DNA of 64,000 bases from an uncultured Isosphaeraceae bacterium (lineage in GTDB: Bacteria; Planctomycetota; Planctomycetia; Isosphaerales; Isosphaeraceae): positions 496,001 through 560,000 of the forward strand of contig CAMFLR010000004.1 of NCBI GenBank assembly GCA_945957605.1, given 5' to 3'. This document shows, piece after piece, positions 10,113 through 19,900 of this stretch. Position 1 is the first letter of the stretch; each line of letters begins with the position of its first letter. Made by a program: the position numbers and the translations under genes. The notes beneath the pieces were generated by a model that had not been told where the DNA came from, searched no databases, and worked only from the letters and a program-made list of their open reading frames with translations.

Positions 10113-11078
10113 ATGGAGCGATCAGACTCACTGGAACAGGCGTCGCAGGTCATCGGTCGATTGGCCCCTTCACCCACGGGCGGGCTCCACGTGGGGCACG
10201 CGCGGACCTTTTTGATCGCCTGGCTGGCCGCGCGCTCGGCGGGAGGGCGAATCGTTCTTCGCATTGAAGACATCGATACGACCCGCGTCCGGCCTGGGGC
10301 GACGGAACAGGCCATCGCCGACCTGGAATGGCTCGGCTTTGACTGGGATTCCGGGCCTTACGTTCAATCGCAGCGAATGGATGCGTATCGAGAAGCGATG
10401 GAGCTTCTGAAGCGTAAAGAGTTGGTTTATCCCTGTACCTGCACGCGAGCTGATATCGAACGGGCGGCGTCGGCGCCGCATGCGGAGGACGAAGGGCCGA
10501 CGTATCCGGGAACGTGTGCGGGACGATTTGCGCATGACGCCGCCAAACTCGCCGGCAGATCTTTTGCCTGGCGTTTTCGGGTGCCTTCGAGTGACGTCTC
10601 TTGGAATGATTTGTTTCTCGGTGAAATGGCGATCAACCCTGCCGTTCGCGGAGGAGATTTTTCCATCGCTCGCGAGCCGTTTGTGCCGTCTTATCAGCTA
10701 GCGGTTGTCGTCGATGACAACGCGATGGATGTGAACCAAGTCGTGCGTGGAGATGACTTGGTTGTTAGTACGCCACGGCAGATTTTGATTTCGCAGGCGT
10801 TGGGAGCAGCAATTAAACGAACCTATGGGCACGTACCGCTCGTCTGTGATGCAAGTGGCAAACGTCTGGCAAAGCGAGACGGTGCGATCAAACTGGCGAC
10901 GTTGCGCGCCGACGGTGTCGATCCGCGCAATTTGATTGGCTTGCTCGCGCAATCGTGTGGGCTCAGCGAAACAATCGTTCCGTCGCGGCCGGACAACTGG
11001 ATCGATGTCTTTCGACCCGGGTCGGTGCCGCGAGCCTCATGGACTTTCAATCTCAACGAATTCGTAAATCGTTTATGA
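10113..11078 (+). CDS. gluQ: Glutamyl-Q tRNA(Asp) synthetase
   Basis: GluQ (YadB) activates glutamate and transfers it to the queuosine base at the anticodon wobble position of tRNA(Asp). The protein is a 321-residue shortened class I synthetase: it has the Rossmann catalytic core of GluRS but no anticodon-binding domain. Visible features are R-L-A-P-S-P-T-G and H-V-G-H (HIGH-type), K-R-L-A-K-R-D-G (KMSKS-type) and a zinc site C-T-C near residue 109 with Y-P-G-T-C about 25 residues later. Full GluRS would be over 450 residues, so the short form is diagnostic. It is divergently transcribed from prfB, with a 150-nt shared upstream region. Confidence 0.93.
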   Translation: MERSDSLEQASQVIGRLAPSPTGGLHVGHARTFLIAWLAARSAGGRIVLRIEDIDTTRVRPGATEQAIADLEWLGFDWDSGPYVQSQRMDAYREAMELLKRKELVYPCTCTRADIERAASAPHAEDEGPTYPGTCAGRFAHDAAKLAGRSFAWRFRVPSSDVSWNDLFLGEMAINPAVRGGDFSIAREPFVPSYQLAVVVDDNAMDVNQVVRGDDLVVSTPRQILISQALGAAIKRTYGHVPLVCDASGKRLAKRDGAIKLATLRADGVDPRNLIGLLAQSCGLSETIVPSRPDNWIDVFRPGSVPRASWTFNLNEFVNRL

Positions 11079-11126
11079 TCGGATGAGGATGTGCAACGCA
11101 GACCGTTTTCGATTCCGGTGATCCAA

Positions 11127-11651
11127 ATGGCGAAGACGAAGCGGGCGAGCATGCATGAGAACGATTACTTTTCGACCGCATGGATCGAAGATCTTGCTCC
11201 TTCATCCGGATTTCAGAGAGGTTTCTGGATTCTGAAATCTTGGCTTAGCGCAAGCATTATCCGTCGAGATATTTGCATCTATTTGCTTCTTGGTGCCATC
11301 GCGATCGGTGCCACATTTCTCGAAAGCCGGGCATCTTGGCCGCGTGGACGCGCAGGCGATTATGTCACTTGTATCATCGTTGGGCTCGTATGCTTTCCGA
11401 CGATGATCGTTTCGCTCATAAAAGCGATTCGCACTGCACCGCGTGAGGACGATTGCCCGCTGACTACATCCTTGCTGCTAACTCCATATGACATATCTCG
11501 CTCGATTCTTAGCTCGCAGAGGAGCACGCTTCATTTCATCCGAGCGATGGCCTGCCTACTGATCCCTGTAGTCGTGGGGATTGTCGCTGAACAACTCATA
11601 TCCGACGGAGTGACACTGCAGACTCCTGCGGTCGAGCAAAATCAACCGTAG
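11127..11651 (+). CDS. Hypothetical membrane protein
   Basis: A protein of about 174 residues with three probable membrane segments: residues 48-66 (ICIYLLLGAIAIGATFL), about 80-100 (VTCIIVGLVCFPTMIVSLI) and about 140-162 (CLLIPVVVGIVAEQL). The N-terminal 45 residues are soluble. I do not recognise the family. The start is uncertain: a GTG at 11091 is in frame but its GAGGA is only 1 nt away, so I prefer the ATG at 11127. It lies 48 nt after gluQ on the same strand and could be co-transcribed, but nothing links the functions. The next 100 nt hold no gene, then a convergent gene ends. Confidence 0.6.
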   Translation: MAKTKRASMHENDYFSTAWIEDLAPSSGFQRGFWILKSWLSASIIRRDICIYLLLGAIAIGATFLESRASWPRGRAGDYVTCIIVGLVCFPTMIVSLIKAIRTAPREDDCPLTTSLLLTPYDISRSILSSQRSTLHFIRAMACLLIPVVVGIVAEQLISDGVTLQTPAVEQNQP

Positions 11652-11751
11652 CATACGGCCAGTGTCCGAAGCTGAGCGACAGTTACGATCCGCTGCCGTC
11701 GCGTGCGGCGACCTGCTATCACAATGGCAATAGTTGCATCAGCCAGAAACG

Positions 11752-12618
11752 TCAGTCGAAATACCCGCACTTGCGCAAGTGATCTACGCTGCGCTTGACG
11801 CGATCCTGTCGCGCAGCAAGTCCGGGCTCGCCCTCGCCGCCAATTCCTTCGATCTCAATCGTGTAGGCCCCCTTGTAGCCGACGCCATCAAGAATCGTCC
11901 GAATGCGCGTAAAATCGACAGCTCCGCCATCGCCGACAGCCGGGAAATACCAGTCTTCCAGGCCGCCGCGATTGTCTTTCACGTGCACATTGCGAACGAG
12001 CGATTTCACCTTTTCCAGTTCGTCGGCGGGGTTCATGCCTTCGTTGTAATAGGCGATGTTGCCCGTGTCGAAATTCAGGCGGATATTGGGGTGATCGAGG
12101 TCGCCCATCAGTTGCAGCATCGCGGCTGCGTTTTGGGTCGGCCCTTTGTGTGTTTCGAGTGCGATCGTAATTCCCTGTTCGGCGGCGGTGTCGCCGATTC
12201 GACGCAGATTCGCGAGGATTAGCTTGCGTTCCTGTTCGTTCGCGGGCTGGCCGGCGCCTGAAACGACGATATCGACCTCGAACCACTTGCGCGAGAAGAC
12301 GATCCGTCGCTGGGTGATTGCGACGCCTTCCTCGGTGCGAATATCGGCGCCGCCGACGTTGCAGCCGCTTACTTTCACATCGTGCTCGTTCAGCAGATGG
12401 ATGAACGCACTGGCGGTGGCGTCGTCGGCTTTTTCGGTGATCACGGCCGATTCAGGAATGACGAGACCGCCAAAATTGTGGCCGCGGAGCGCGAGTTCAA
12501 GATGGTTGATGCCGGCTGCGCGAATGTTCGCAACCGCTGCGCGCACGCCATCGGGACCGTAGCTGTTGGTGAAGCAACTGACCACGTGCATGAGGAACCG
12601 CTCCGGCGTTTCGTTCAA
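11752..12618 (-). CDS. Sugar phosphate isomerase/epimerase-like TIM-barrel protein
   Basis: A 288-residue member of the xylose-isomerase-like / AP endonuclease 2 TIM-barrel superfamily (cytosolic, divalent metal-dependent). The expected metal ligands are visible in order: Glu in I-A-L-E-T-H, Asp in L-N-F-D-T-G-N, His in V-H-V-K-D-N and Glu in Y-T-I-E-I-E-G. Members isomerise or epimerise keto-sugars or inositol derivatives; the exact substrate cannot be read from sequence. It begins 3 nt after the rnd stop, so the two are probably translated from one message. Such proteins are very abundant in planctomycetes, usually in carbohydrate breakdown clusters; here the only close partner is rnd. Confidence 0.88.
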   Translation of the reverse strand: MNETPERFLMHVVSCFTNSYGPDGVRAAVANIRAAGINHLELALRGHNFGGLVIPESAVITEKADDATASAFIHLLNEHDVKVSGCNVGGADIRTEEGVAITQRRIVFSRKWFEVDIVVSGAGQPANEQERKLILANLRRIGDTAAEQGITIALETHKGPTQNAAAMLQLMGDLDHPNIRLNFDTGNIAYYNEGMNPADELEKVKSLVRNVHVKDNRGGLEDWYFPAVGDGGAVDFTRIRTILDGVGYKGAYTIEIEGIGGEGEPGLAARQDRVKRSVDHLRKCGYFD

Positions 12619-12621
12619 TTG

Positions 12622-13821
12622 TCATTCAGGGTCGACGGGGTCGAGCGCGACCGGGACGTCGGCCTCGGGATCGACGACGCGCAACGCACGCCGACCGGTC
12701 AGCACTTCCATGAGTGTCTGACCGCAGACCTCCCAGCGCCAGCCTGTGGCGAGCGCGGGGGCCGTCTCGGGCTTGCAGCCATCGACCTTCCAGCGGATCA
12801 AGTCTCGCAAATCACTCGCCCCGCCGACGAGCCCATTTGCCACCCTCGCCTGACCGCAGCAGCGGGCAAGCGTCGCCGAAAGCAGGCTCACGACCATCGC
12901 CACGCCAGGGCCTTCGTCGTGCCGTTCGTTGGCGTGCGGAAGCTGGTCGTGCGAAACGGCCGCTGCGCGGGCGATCACGTCGAGGATTTCGTTCGCCTTT
13001 CCGATGAGGTGCGGCCGGTTGAAGTCGCGAAGTGCTTCGAGGTCGCGCCGATTGGCAGGCTGACGCTTGGCGATCGCCACAAGCAGGTCGTCGCGGAGAA
13101 TCGAACGCAACGGGCGGTTCGCACGACGCGCATCGTTTTGCCGCCACTCGGCGAGCAAGCGTGCGACTTCGAGCCCGCGGCGATTGAGTTGATTCAACCC
13201 GGGCAGTTTGCGCCAGCGGTCCTCGTCGTTTCGACCTTTGATCTGGTCGAGAAATGCGGAGAACTCGTCCTCGGCCCACTCAGTTCGGCCCAGCCGCGTC
13301 AGGTCTGACGCAATTCCGTCGGCGAGTTCGAGCAGATAGCGAACGTCGTCGAGAGCGTAGCGCAACTGGGCGGGGGAGAGGGGGCGACGGCGCCAGTCGG
13401 TCCGCGTTTCGCCGCCGGCGAGGGTGATTCCCAGCCGATGGCTCACGAGGTTGTTGAGCGAAAGCGGATAGCCCGGCCCAAGTAACCCAACGGCAATCTG
13501 TACGTCAAACACACGTTTGGGAACGGTACCCGTTTTGATCTTGCAGATGCGAAGATCCTCGCCCGCCGCATGCATCACGACCTCGAGCGTCGGGTCGATC
13601 ACCGCGTTCCAGAACGGCGAGAGGTCGCGCACCTCGAGCGGGTCGATCACCGCGAGGCGATCGACGGTTGCCACCTGAACAAGACAAAGATTGGGCTCAA
13701 ACGTCTCTTCGGAGACAAACTCCGTATCAAACGCAAAGCGCTTCGCCTGCCTGAGGTGCGCTACAAGTTCACTTAGCCCAGCCGCCGTGGTGATGAGCGG
13801 TTCGGCGGATTGCTCCTTCAT
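12622..13821 (-). CDS. rnd: Ribonuclease D
   Basis: A 399-residue 3'-5' exoribonuclease of the DEDDy family, active in tRNA 3'-end trimming and structured-RNA turnover. The exonuclease domain covers residues 8-180: F-D-T-E-F (motif I, residues 30-34), H-A-A-G-E-D (motif II) and Y-A-L-D-D-V (motif III, tyrosine variant). A first HRDC helical domain follows at about 215-300, and the C-terminal 100 residues are a second, more divergent HRDC-like region. Length matches E. coli RNase D (375). A short AGGT precedes the ATG. It is the first gene of a two-gene unit with the TIM-barrel isomerase. Confidence 0.94.
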   Translation of the reverse strand: MKEQSAEPLITTAAGLSELVAHLRQAKRFAFDTEFVSEETFEPNLCLVQVATVDRLAVIDPLEVRDLSPFWNAVIDPTLEVVMHAAGEDLRICKIKTGTVPKRVFDVQIAVGLLGPGYPLSLNNLVSHRLGITLAGGETRTDWRRRPLSPAQLRYALDDVRYLLELADGIASDLTRLGRTEWAEDEFSAFLDQIKGRNDEDRWRKLPGLNQLNRRGLEVARLLAEWRQNDARRANRPLRSILRDDLLVAIAKRQPANRRDLEALRDFNRPHLIGKANEILDVIARAAAVSHDQLPHANERHDEGPGVAMVVSLLSATLARCCGQARVANGLVGGASDLRDLIRWKVDGCKPETAPALATGWRWEVCGQTLMEVLTGRRALRVVDPEADVPVALDPVDPE

Positions 13822-13981
13822 CGAAGACCTACCCGACCTGGCAAGAACAACCCGCTGCGATCCGACGTCGGCCCGCGATACTCGACGCGATTATCACGCC
13901 ATGCGCAAAAACCCGCAAGACGTTGGTGATTACAAAGTATGATCGCGAACCAGTTTCGAGCGACAAATCAACACAAACGCT

Positions 13982-14761
13982 TCAAGCATCCATGCGTGAA
14001 AGAAACATAGATAGGTGTTTGTTGACAGTTTCGGACGCCTCAATTGGCGTGAGATGACCTGCATCGGGGATGATTCGGACCTCCGCTCCCGAGATTCCAT
14101 TGGCCATCGCGCAGATCTCGTCGCGTGGGATAACCTGGTCGTCTGCGCCGCCGATAATCAGTGTCGGCACGCGGATTGACCCGAGCATTCCCGTACGATC
14201 GGGCCGAATCGCCAGTCCACGCAACGTGCTGGCAAGCGCTCTGGGATTCAGTCGCAGGGCACGTTCGCGAACCGCTTCGACGAGTTCGGGCAGTTCGGCG
14301 AAGGTCTTGGGGGCGAAAAGCTTGGGAATCATCGCCTGGACGACTGGCTCCACGCTGTCCTTCGCTTCAAGCTCCGCCGCCAGCTTTTCTCGCCCTTCGG
14401 CAGCGGCGGGTGAATCGCCGCCGGCGCGCGTATTCAGCAAGACAAGCCCTCTAACGCGTGCACCATGCCGGGCGAGAAAAGAAAACGCGACGTATCCACC
14501 CATCGACAGCCCGCCAACGACCGCCTGGCCGGCAACCCCCAGCGAGTCGAGCGTTTCGTTGACGTCGTCAGCAAGCGTATCGACGTCGAAGACGCCGTCG
14601 GCCATCGGGCTGTCGCCGATCCCGCGGAGATCTGGAGCGATGACTCGGTGGTCGCGTGCGAGCGCCTCAACTTGAGCCGCCCACATGGAACGATCGAGTG
14701 GAAAGCCGTGAATCAGGACGACAACCGGACCAGTTCCCCGATCATCACAGGCGAGAATCAT
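13982..14761 (-). CDS. Alpha/beta-fold hydrolase
   Basis: A 259-residue alpha/beta hydrolase. It carries the oxyanion-hole H-G-F-P motif (residues 19-22), the nucleophile elbow G-L-S-M-G-G (serine near residue 86), an Asp in G-G-A-D-D-Q (near 208) and a catalytic His in D-A-G-H-L-T-P (near 236). A helical lid occupies roughly residues 125-190. The sequence resembles the 3-oxoadipate enol-lactonase / general esterase group, but the substrate cannot be assigned. There is no signal peptide, so it is cytosolic. It lies 82 nt downstream of the PmoA-family gene on the same strand and may be the last member of that set. Confidence 0.92.
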   Translation of the reverse strand: MILACDDRGTGPVVVLIHGFPLDRSMWAAQVEALARDHRVIAPDLRGIGDSPMADGVFDVDTLADDVNETLDSLGVAGQAVVGGLSMGGYVAFSFLARHGARVRGLVLLNTRAGGDSPAAAEGREKLAAELEAKDSVEPVVQAMIPKLFAPKTFAELPELVEAVRERALRLNPRALASTLRGLAIRPDRTGMLGSIRVPTLIIGGADDQVIPRDEICAMANGISGAEVRIIPDAGHLTPIEASETVNKHLSMFLSRMDA

Positions 14762-14843
14762 TGGTGTCGCTCCCCGTCGCGCCGCGGAATGCCCGCAACT
14801 GATTCTAAATCAGATTGCAATTTCCAGGCCAGGCGCAAACTCT

Positions 14844-15758
14844 TTAAGCGCGGCGTTCGAGCGTCGGAATGCTGCCCTTGGTCGTCCGCAACACCACTGG
14901 CGGCTCGTTTGCGAACTCAGTCCAGGCGCGATCGTTCGCTGCGGCATTTGCAGGGCCGTCGTGAATGAAGAGACGATAGCGCAGCTCAAGCGGATGGTCG
15001 CGCGCAACGCCGTGCGATTCATTCAAGTTGAACGCAGCGACCATCCAGCCGTCCGATCGTACGTGCCAGGCGGTCGGATGATGCGGGTTCGTGGGATGGT
15101 CGAGGTAAGCGATCCCTTCGACCTTTCCAGGCGCCGTGGGACCAGAATAATCAACCCATCGACTTTTCTGGGCGAAAATCGCCTTCTCGCCGGTTTTGCC
15201 CTCGGCATTGGTCAACCGGCCACCGCCGAGCTGCTCGCTCATCGTCTTTGCGACTCGGACCCCGAAGAAGCCGAAATTCGTTTTGCCGAGCTCGACGGGG
15301 CGATCATTCACAGACTCGAATCGCGACTGAACATCGAGGCAATAGCTCGAGTCGGTCACATGATCGAGCCAAAAAATGACGCTTTGCTTGAGAAGGACGT
15401 TCGAGGCCTGGCGCCACGTCCAATCGGCGGCAAGGCCGCCGCTAGTTGCGCCATCGGCATAAGCGACAACGCGTTCGTGGACGATTCGGAGACCTGCGCC
15501 TGCGCTTTCGCCCCAGAAGTTGAGCCCCGCGACGTACTGATGTCCAAACCACGCCGATTTGTGATGCTCGTGACCGACCGGATTGGGATGCCCCATCCGC
15601 GTGAGTTCAGCGCCGGAAGGACCGCGCAAGGGATAGAGAAACGGTCGAGGAAGATTCGTGCCGAATTCGTATCCCACGCGTTCCTGGCCATCGATACGCA
15701 GACTTGCACGATCGATTCCGGGGATTGCCTGGACGCGTGGGAAGGAGAAATGGGCCAT
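14844..15758 (-). CDS. PmoA-family (DUF6807-like) protein
   Basis: A 304-residue protein with no signal peptide. The histidine-rich HPNPVGHEHHKSAWFGH-type segment at about residues 56-75, followed by G-L-N-F-W, identifies the 'methane oxygenase PmoA' family (Pfam PF14100) despite the misleading family name; it is not a subunit of particulate methane monooxygenase. Other conserved points are the D-Y-S-G near residue 208, the H-P-T-N-P-H-H-P-T-A-W-H-V motif and the final L-R-Y-R-L-F-I-H-D. These proteins are common in planctomycete and Verrucomicrobia carbohydrate clusters, and a galactose-mutarotase-like beta-sandwich is likely. It sits 17 nt after the ExbD-like gene, so it is almost certainly co-transcribed. 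Confidence 0.85.
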   Translation of the reverse strand: MAHFSFPRVQAIPGIDRASLRIDGQERVGYEFGTNLPRPFLYPLRGPSGAELTRMGHPNPVGHEHHKSAWFGHQYVAGLNFWGESAGAGLRIVHERVVAYADGATSGGLAADWTWRQASNVLLKQSVIFWLDHVTDSSYCLDVQSRFESVNDRPVELGKTNFGFFGVRVAKTMSEQLGGGRLTNAEGKTGEKAIFAQKSRWVDYSGPTAPGKVEGIAYLDHPTNPHHPTAWHVRSDGWMVAAFNLNESHGVARDHPLELRYRLFIHDGPANAAANDRAWTEFANEPPVVLRTTKGSIPTLERRA

Positions 15759-15775
15759 GATGAACTCCGCCTCAG

Positions 15776-16903
15776 TCAGGGCTGAACCGAAAGCCGAATA
15801 TCAACCGCTCCACCCGCCTGAACTGCGGCAATAACGCGTTGCAGCCGGTCGTAAGCAGTGTCAGGAGTCGCCTTGATGGCGACGGCGTAGGCAGCTTCAG
15901 CTTTTGCCTTGATCGCGTCGGCCAGTTGGTCGACGCTCAGCGGCTTGGCGTCGAAGGTGATTTGATCCTTTGTCACGGCCACAACGAGCGCCTCGGGCGG
16001 GTTGGCGACTGCCGCTACCTCAACACCTTCCGCGGCGAATCGCGCTCCTTCGCGAACCGCGAAGAAGCCGAATGTGCGATCGTTGAGCCGGAATGTGCCA
16101 GCGATTGCGCCTTTTCCTTCGGTCCAAAGGTATCCCTCGAACTCGCCGCGCGACCTTGGGAATTTCACCACGAGATTGAGCTTGTTCGGAGCATCTGCCG
16201 CCACTGCTCCCGAGACCGGATACACCACCTGGCGCGCATCCGATCGAAACTGGCCCGATGCTTCGCCCTTCTTGTCGATGGCCAGGTCAAGTGTGCCCGA
16301 CCACTGGCCGTTTGCGAACAGGCGATAGCGCCCCGCGAAATCGCGCGCGACCACAGCTCGACCGGGCGTGGGTTGCGGCGGCTTGGAGGGATCGGCGGGA
16401 GGAAGTTTTGTTAGCGCGAAAAGTTTTGCCTCACCCTTTGGCAGGAGGGTTAGTTCCTTTCCGGATGTCAGCGCGAGGTCTTCACCTTTCCCCTCCGGCA
16501 CGATCTGACCCGTGTCGAAATCGACGCCAAAGCCAGGGAAAAGCGCGATTTCGCGTCCCTTGACCATGCGTGCAGCGAGATCCTCGATATCGAACGTATC
16601 AAATCGTTCGAGTAGAAAAACGGGATACGCCTCACCTTCGCCTTCGGGCTTCCGCAACTCGGGCATGACGAGTAATCGAACAAGGTTTCCCTTGGTCGTT
16701 TTCACAAGCAGCAGCGTCCCGCGCGATTCCTTGAGCAAGTTCGGCATCGAGCCGATCTCGCTCATAGTAAGACGTTCCAGCGGTTTGGCGTCGGCCCCTT
16801 TGATCGCCTCGCGAATCGCCTTGCCGTCGATTTGTTCAAACTGGTCGGCTCGCGCGAGCGAAGTGGCCAGCACGACCAAGCAAAATGGTGCAAACTTGTT
16901 CAT
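15776..16903 (-). CDS. Secreted protein with ExbD/TolR-like C-terminal domain
   Basis: A 375-residue exported protein. Residues 1-20 form a Sec-type signal (MNKFAPFCLVVLATSLARA). The middle 270 residues are beta-rich and have no family I recognise. The last 65 residues (I-T-F-D-A-K-P-L-S-V-D-Q-L start, then Y-A-V-A-I-K-A-T-P-D and A-G-G-A-V-D-I-R-L at the end) follow the pattern of the periplasmic domain of ExbD/TolR, here without the usual single N-terminal anchor. The ATG at 16903 is chosen because the signal peptide starts there, 8 nt after the stop of the cytochrome/HEAT gene. The in-frame text upstream of 16903 is antisense-like filler, not protein. Export suggests it works outside the cytoplasm. 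Confidence 0.8.
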   Translation of the reverse strand: MNKFAPFCLVVLATSLARADQFEQIDGKAIREAIKGADAKPLERLTMSEIGSMPNLLKESRGTLLLVKTTKGNLVRLLVMPELRKPEGEGEAYPVFLLERFDTFDIEDLAARMVKGREIALFPGFGVDFDTGQIVPEGKGEDLALTSGKELTLLPKGEAKLFALTKLPPADPSKPPQPTPGRAVVARDFAGRYRLFANGQWSGTLDLAIDKKGEASGQFRSDARQVVYPVSGAVAADAPNKLNLVVKFPRSRGEFEGYLWTEGKGAIAGTFRLNDRTFGFFAVREGARFAAEGVEVAAVANPPEALVVAVTKDQITFDAKPLSVDQLADAIKAKAEAAYAVAIKATPDTAYDRLQRVIAAVQAGGAVDIRLSVQP

Positions 16904-16911
16904 TTGCTCGC

Positions 16912-19900
16912 TCACTTTCCGTTCGAACGCAGAGATTCCTGCGCATTGCGATCGCCCAGGAAGGCGAGCAGGTCGGCGAGTTCGTCGAGTGAAAGATGGC
17001 CGACAACGCCGGCCGGCATGAGGCTCAGCTTGTCGGGGCCTTTTTGATCGACTTCCTTCGCCGGGATTTTCACTTCCTTGCCCTGTGCATCTTTGAGCGT
17101 GATTCCGTCCGGCGTATCGGCCACAAGCAGGCCACTGAGCGTGCGGCCATCGGTCGTCGCGACCTTGAAGGTGTTGTACCCCTCCTTGATCTCCTTCGAT
17201 GGCTCCAAGATCGATTCGACGCGTTTGTCGAAAGTGAGAGTTTCGTAGACCTTGGTGAGGTCGGGGCCGATCGCCGTGCCGACGCCTTCGAGCTTGTGGC
17301 ATGTCGCGCAGCCGCCTTTTTTGCCATCGAGGAAGAGTGCTTTTCCTCGGTTGGGATTCCCCCGACGGCCGACGAAATCTCGCAGCCGGCGAGCATCTTC
17401 GCCGGTGGGCGCGGCCAGCAGTTTCGATTTGAGCATCGCCTGCGTCGCGGCCTGAATTTCGGGAGTCGCGTGACCGCGAATGGCTTCGACAACTCGCGAA
17501 AGGTCTTCGGCGGGGAGTTTGCCTTCGTTAAAACGATGCGCAACGAGCAAGGCTGTTTCGGGCTTCTGGCCGAGGATCGTGATCGCCACGGCGCGAAGGT
17601 TTTGGTCCTTGTCGCTGAGGAACGTCTCGGCCTGTTTGGCACCCGCGCGATAGTCGCTCGCAGCGATTGTGCGAAGCAAATCGGCCTTGAATTCGTTGCT
17701 CGTCGCCTTGGCGAGTTCGTCTGTGAGCAGTGAGGTGAGGTCTTTCGCTTCGTAGCCGCGAAGTGCGGCGAGGATTAGCGAGCGTTCATCAGCCCCGCGA
17801 TCGGCTGAGCCAATCATGCTGATGAGCGTCTTCTTCAACTCGTCGGAGCGGATATCGGCGGCAACACCGAGCGCCGCTTTACGCACATCGGTGTTCTTAT
17901 CGCCGAGCAGGGCAGGGAGGAGGTTTCCGAGCGCCAAGGCTGCGCGGGCTTTCATCGCACCCAAGACTCGAAGTGCCTCGGCGCGAGCCGGGCCATCGGC
18001 CTCGGGGCGATTTTTCAGCCAGTCGGTCAACGATTCAGGAGGAACGGCTGGTCCGAGCTCACGTAAGGCTTTGAACAGACCAACACGTGCGGTGACGGGA
18101 ATGGGATCGGAAGTTGTCGCTTCGGCGATGAGTGCGTCGCGACCTTCGAGCGTGCGCCAGCCTTGGAGCGCGTAAAGGGCGACTTCGGTTTTTTGCTTGT
18201 CACCGGATTTGATCGCCGCCAGCAGTGTGTCGAGGCCAGGTTTGCCCAGCCGCTCAAGTCCGCGAGTAGAGGCATCGCGGAGGAAGGGGTCTGCGCTGGC
18301 GTTCTTTTCCGCTTCCTTGAGTAGCAATGAGGCGATGTAGGTTTGTGGGGTCGCTTTGAGTAACTCAGCTTCTAGTTTCTGAATCTCTGCTTCTTCGTTC
18401 TCCAGCTTAGCGACAAGCGCGGCGTCTCCCGGTGACTTCGCCTTGTTCGCAATTTGCTTGTTAAGCATGCGAATTCGAGTCTGCATCACCGCAAGGCCTC
18501 GGCCCCTGAGTTCTCCCTCGCGTTTTTCTAGCTCTTCTCGCGACGGGGCTGGTTGAGCGTCTGGTGCGGCTTCGAGCGGCAGAAATGTCAGCCGCCCGAG
18601 CATCATGGCGTACGAACGCGCCATCTGCGGATCGCTATGCTCGGCCTCGAGTAGGACGCGAAAAGGGTATGGCTTCGCTCGCCGTATGAACCGGCTGGCT
18701 AGTTCAAGAGCAATACGCCGCACTTTCAGATCTTCCGCTGGCCTCCCACGCAGTTGCTCGAAAGTCATCGGCCAGTTGTCCTGCATAAGCTCTTCCGTAG
18801 TTCGGTCCGCAAGCAACACCGAGATGGCGAGGGGCGTCGGAACGACCTGAAGAAGTCGATCTCGCGCTTTGTCGTCCAGAGGTCTCATACGCACGCGCCG
18901 AATCAATTCAAGTGCCGCGAATCGTCGCATTGGAAAATCGACGGCTTTGTCGGCCCTAAGCACGGTCGCTAGCATCGCATCCTCAAAGCTTGCCGCTTTG
19001 ACGAACCGATCTTTGTCCAATGTTTTGCGCGCCGGCTCTTCCTTCGTCCCACCCCACGTCAGCTTGTAAATCCACCCAAACTGACCATTGCCCGATAGCT
19101 TGCCTGCACCGCCCGAATCAGTCCGCCAGTCGAGAATATACAAAGCTCCGTCCGGCCCCATTTCAGCATCGTCAGGACGAAACAAAGGATCGTCCGACGC
19201 AAGCAATTCAAACTCTTTGTCCACAGCATACGTCGCGCCCGATTCCTTCACCTTGTAAGCGCGGACGAGCTTACGAAACACATCGGGATAGACAAGAAGG
19301 TTGCGTGTGCTGGGTGGAAATGCGCCCGAGTTCAGCACGCAAAGTCCTGCCGGTGCGCCTCGGCCGGTTTCGGTGATCCAGCCGAGACGGCCGGGACGTC
19401 CACCATTCCATGTTGCACGTTCAAAGTCGGGCTGACAGCACCGAGCCCCTTCGCGGAGCCGCCAACCGTAGTCGCCGCCTTCAACGACGTGTAGGATGCG
19501 ACAGCCAGTGAATCCGGGGGAACCTTCGTTGTCGTTATCGGTATGAAAGATGTGGAATTCATCGTCGAACGCGACGTTGCCGAATGGGTTTCGCATCCCA
19601 TAGGCAACCATTTCCATGTGCGAGCCGTCAGGCTTGCAGCGGAAGACGCCGCCACAGCGCAGAACGGTTGCGGTCGAGCCGTCGGAGCCTTTGGCGCGGG
19701 CGTCGCTATCGCCAGTGGTGATGTAAATCCAGCCGTCCGGGCCCATGGTCAGGCCAGAGACGCGGTGGTGCGAGTTGTCGTTGCCGAAGCCGGTTGCGAT
19801 CGACTCGCGCTTCTCGAACTTGCCGTCGCCGTCGGCGTCTTTGAATCGAACGACGTCGTGGCCCAGCGAAATGTATGTCCAGCCGTCCCAGAAGAGCAGA

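Noticed and set aside
12382-13308. A 308-codon plus-strand frame opposite rnd and the isomerase
   Set aside because: It is the shadow of two well-recognised minus-strand genes and has no domain or ribosome site.
16904-17302. Extension of the ExbD-like gene upstream of 16903
   Set aside because: The extension overlaps the cytochrome/HEAT gene in another frame and is not protein-like; a signal peptide starts at 16903.
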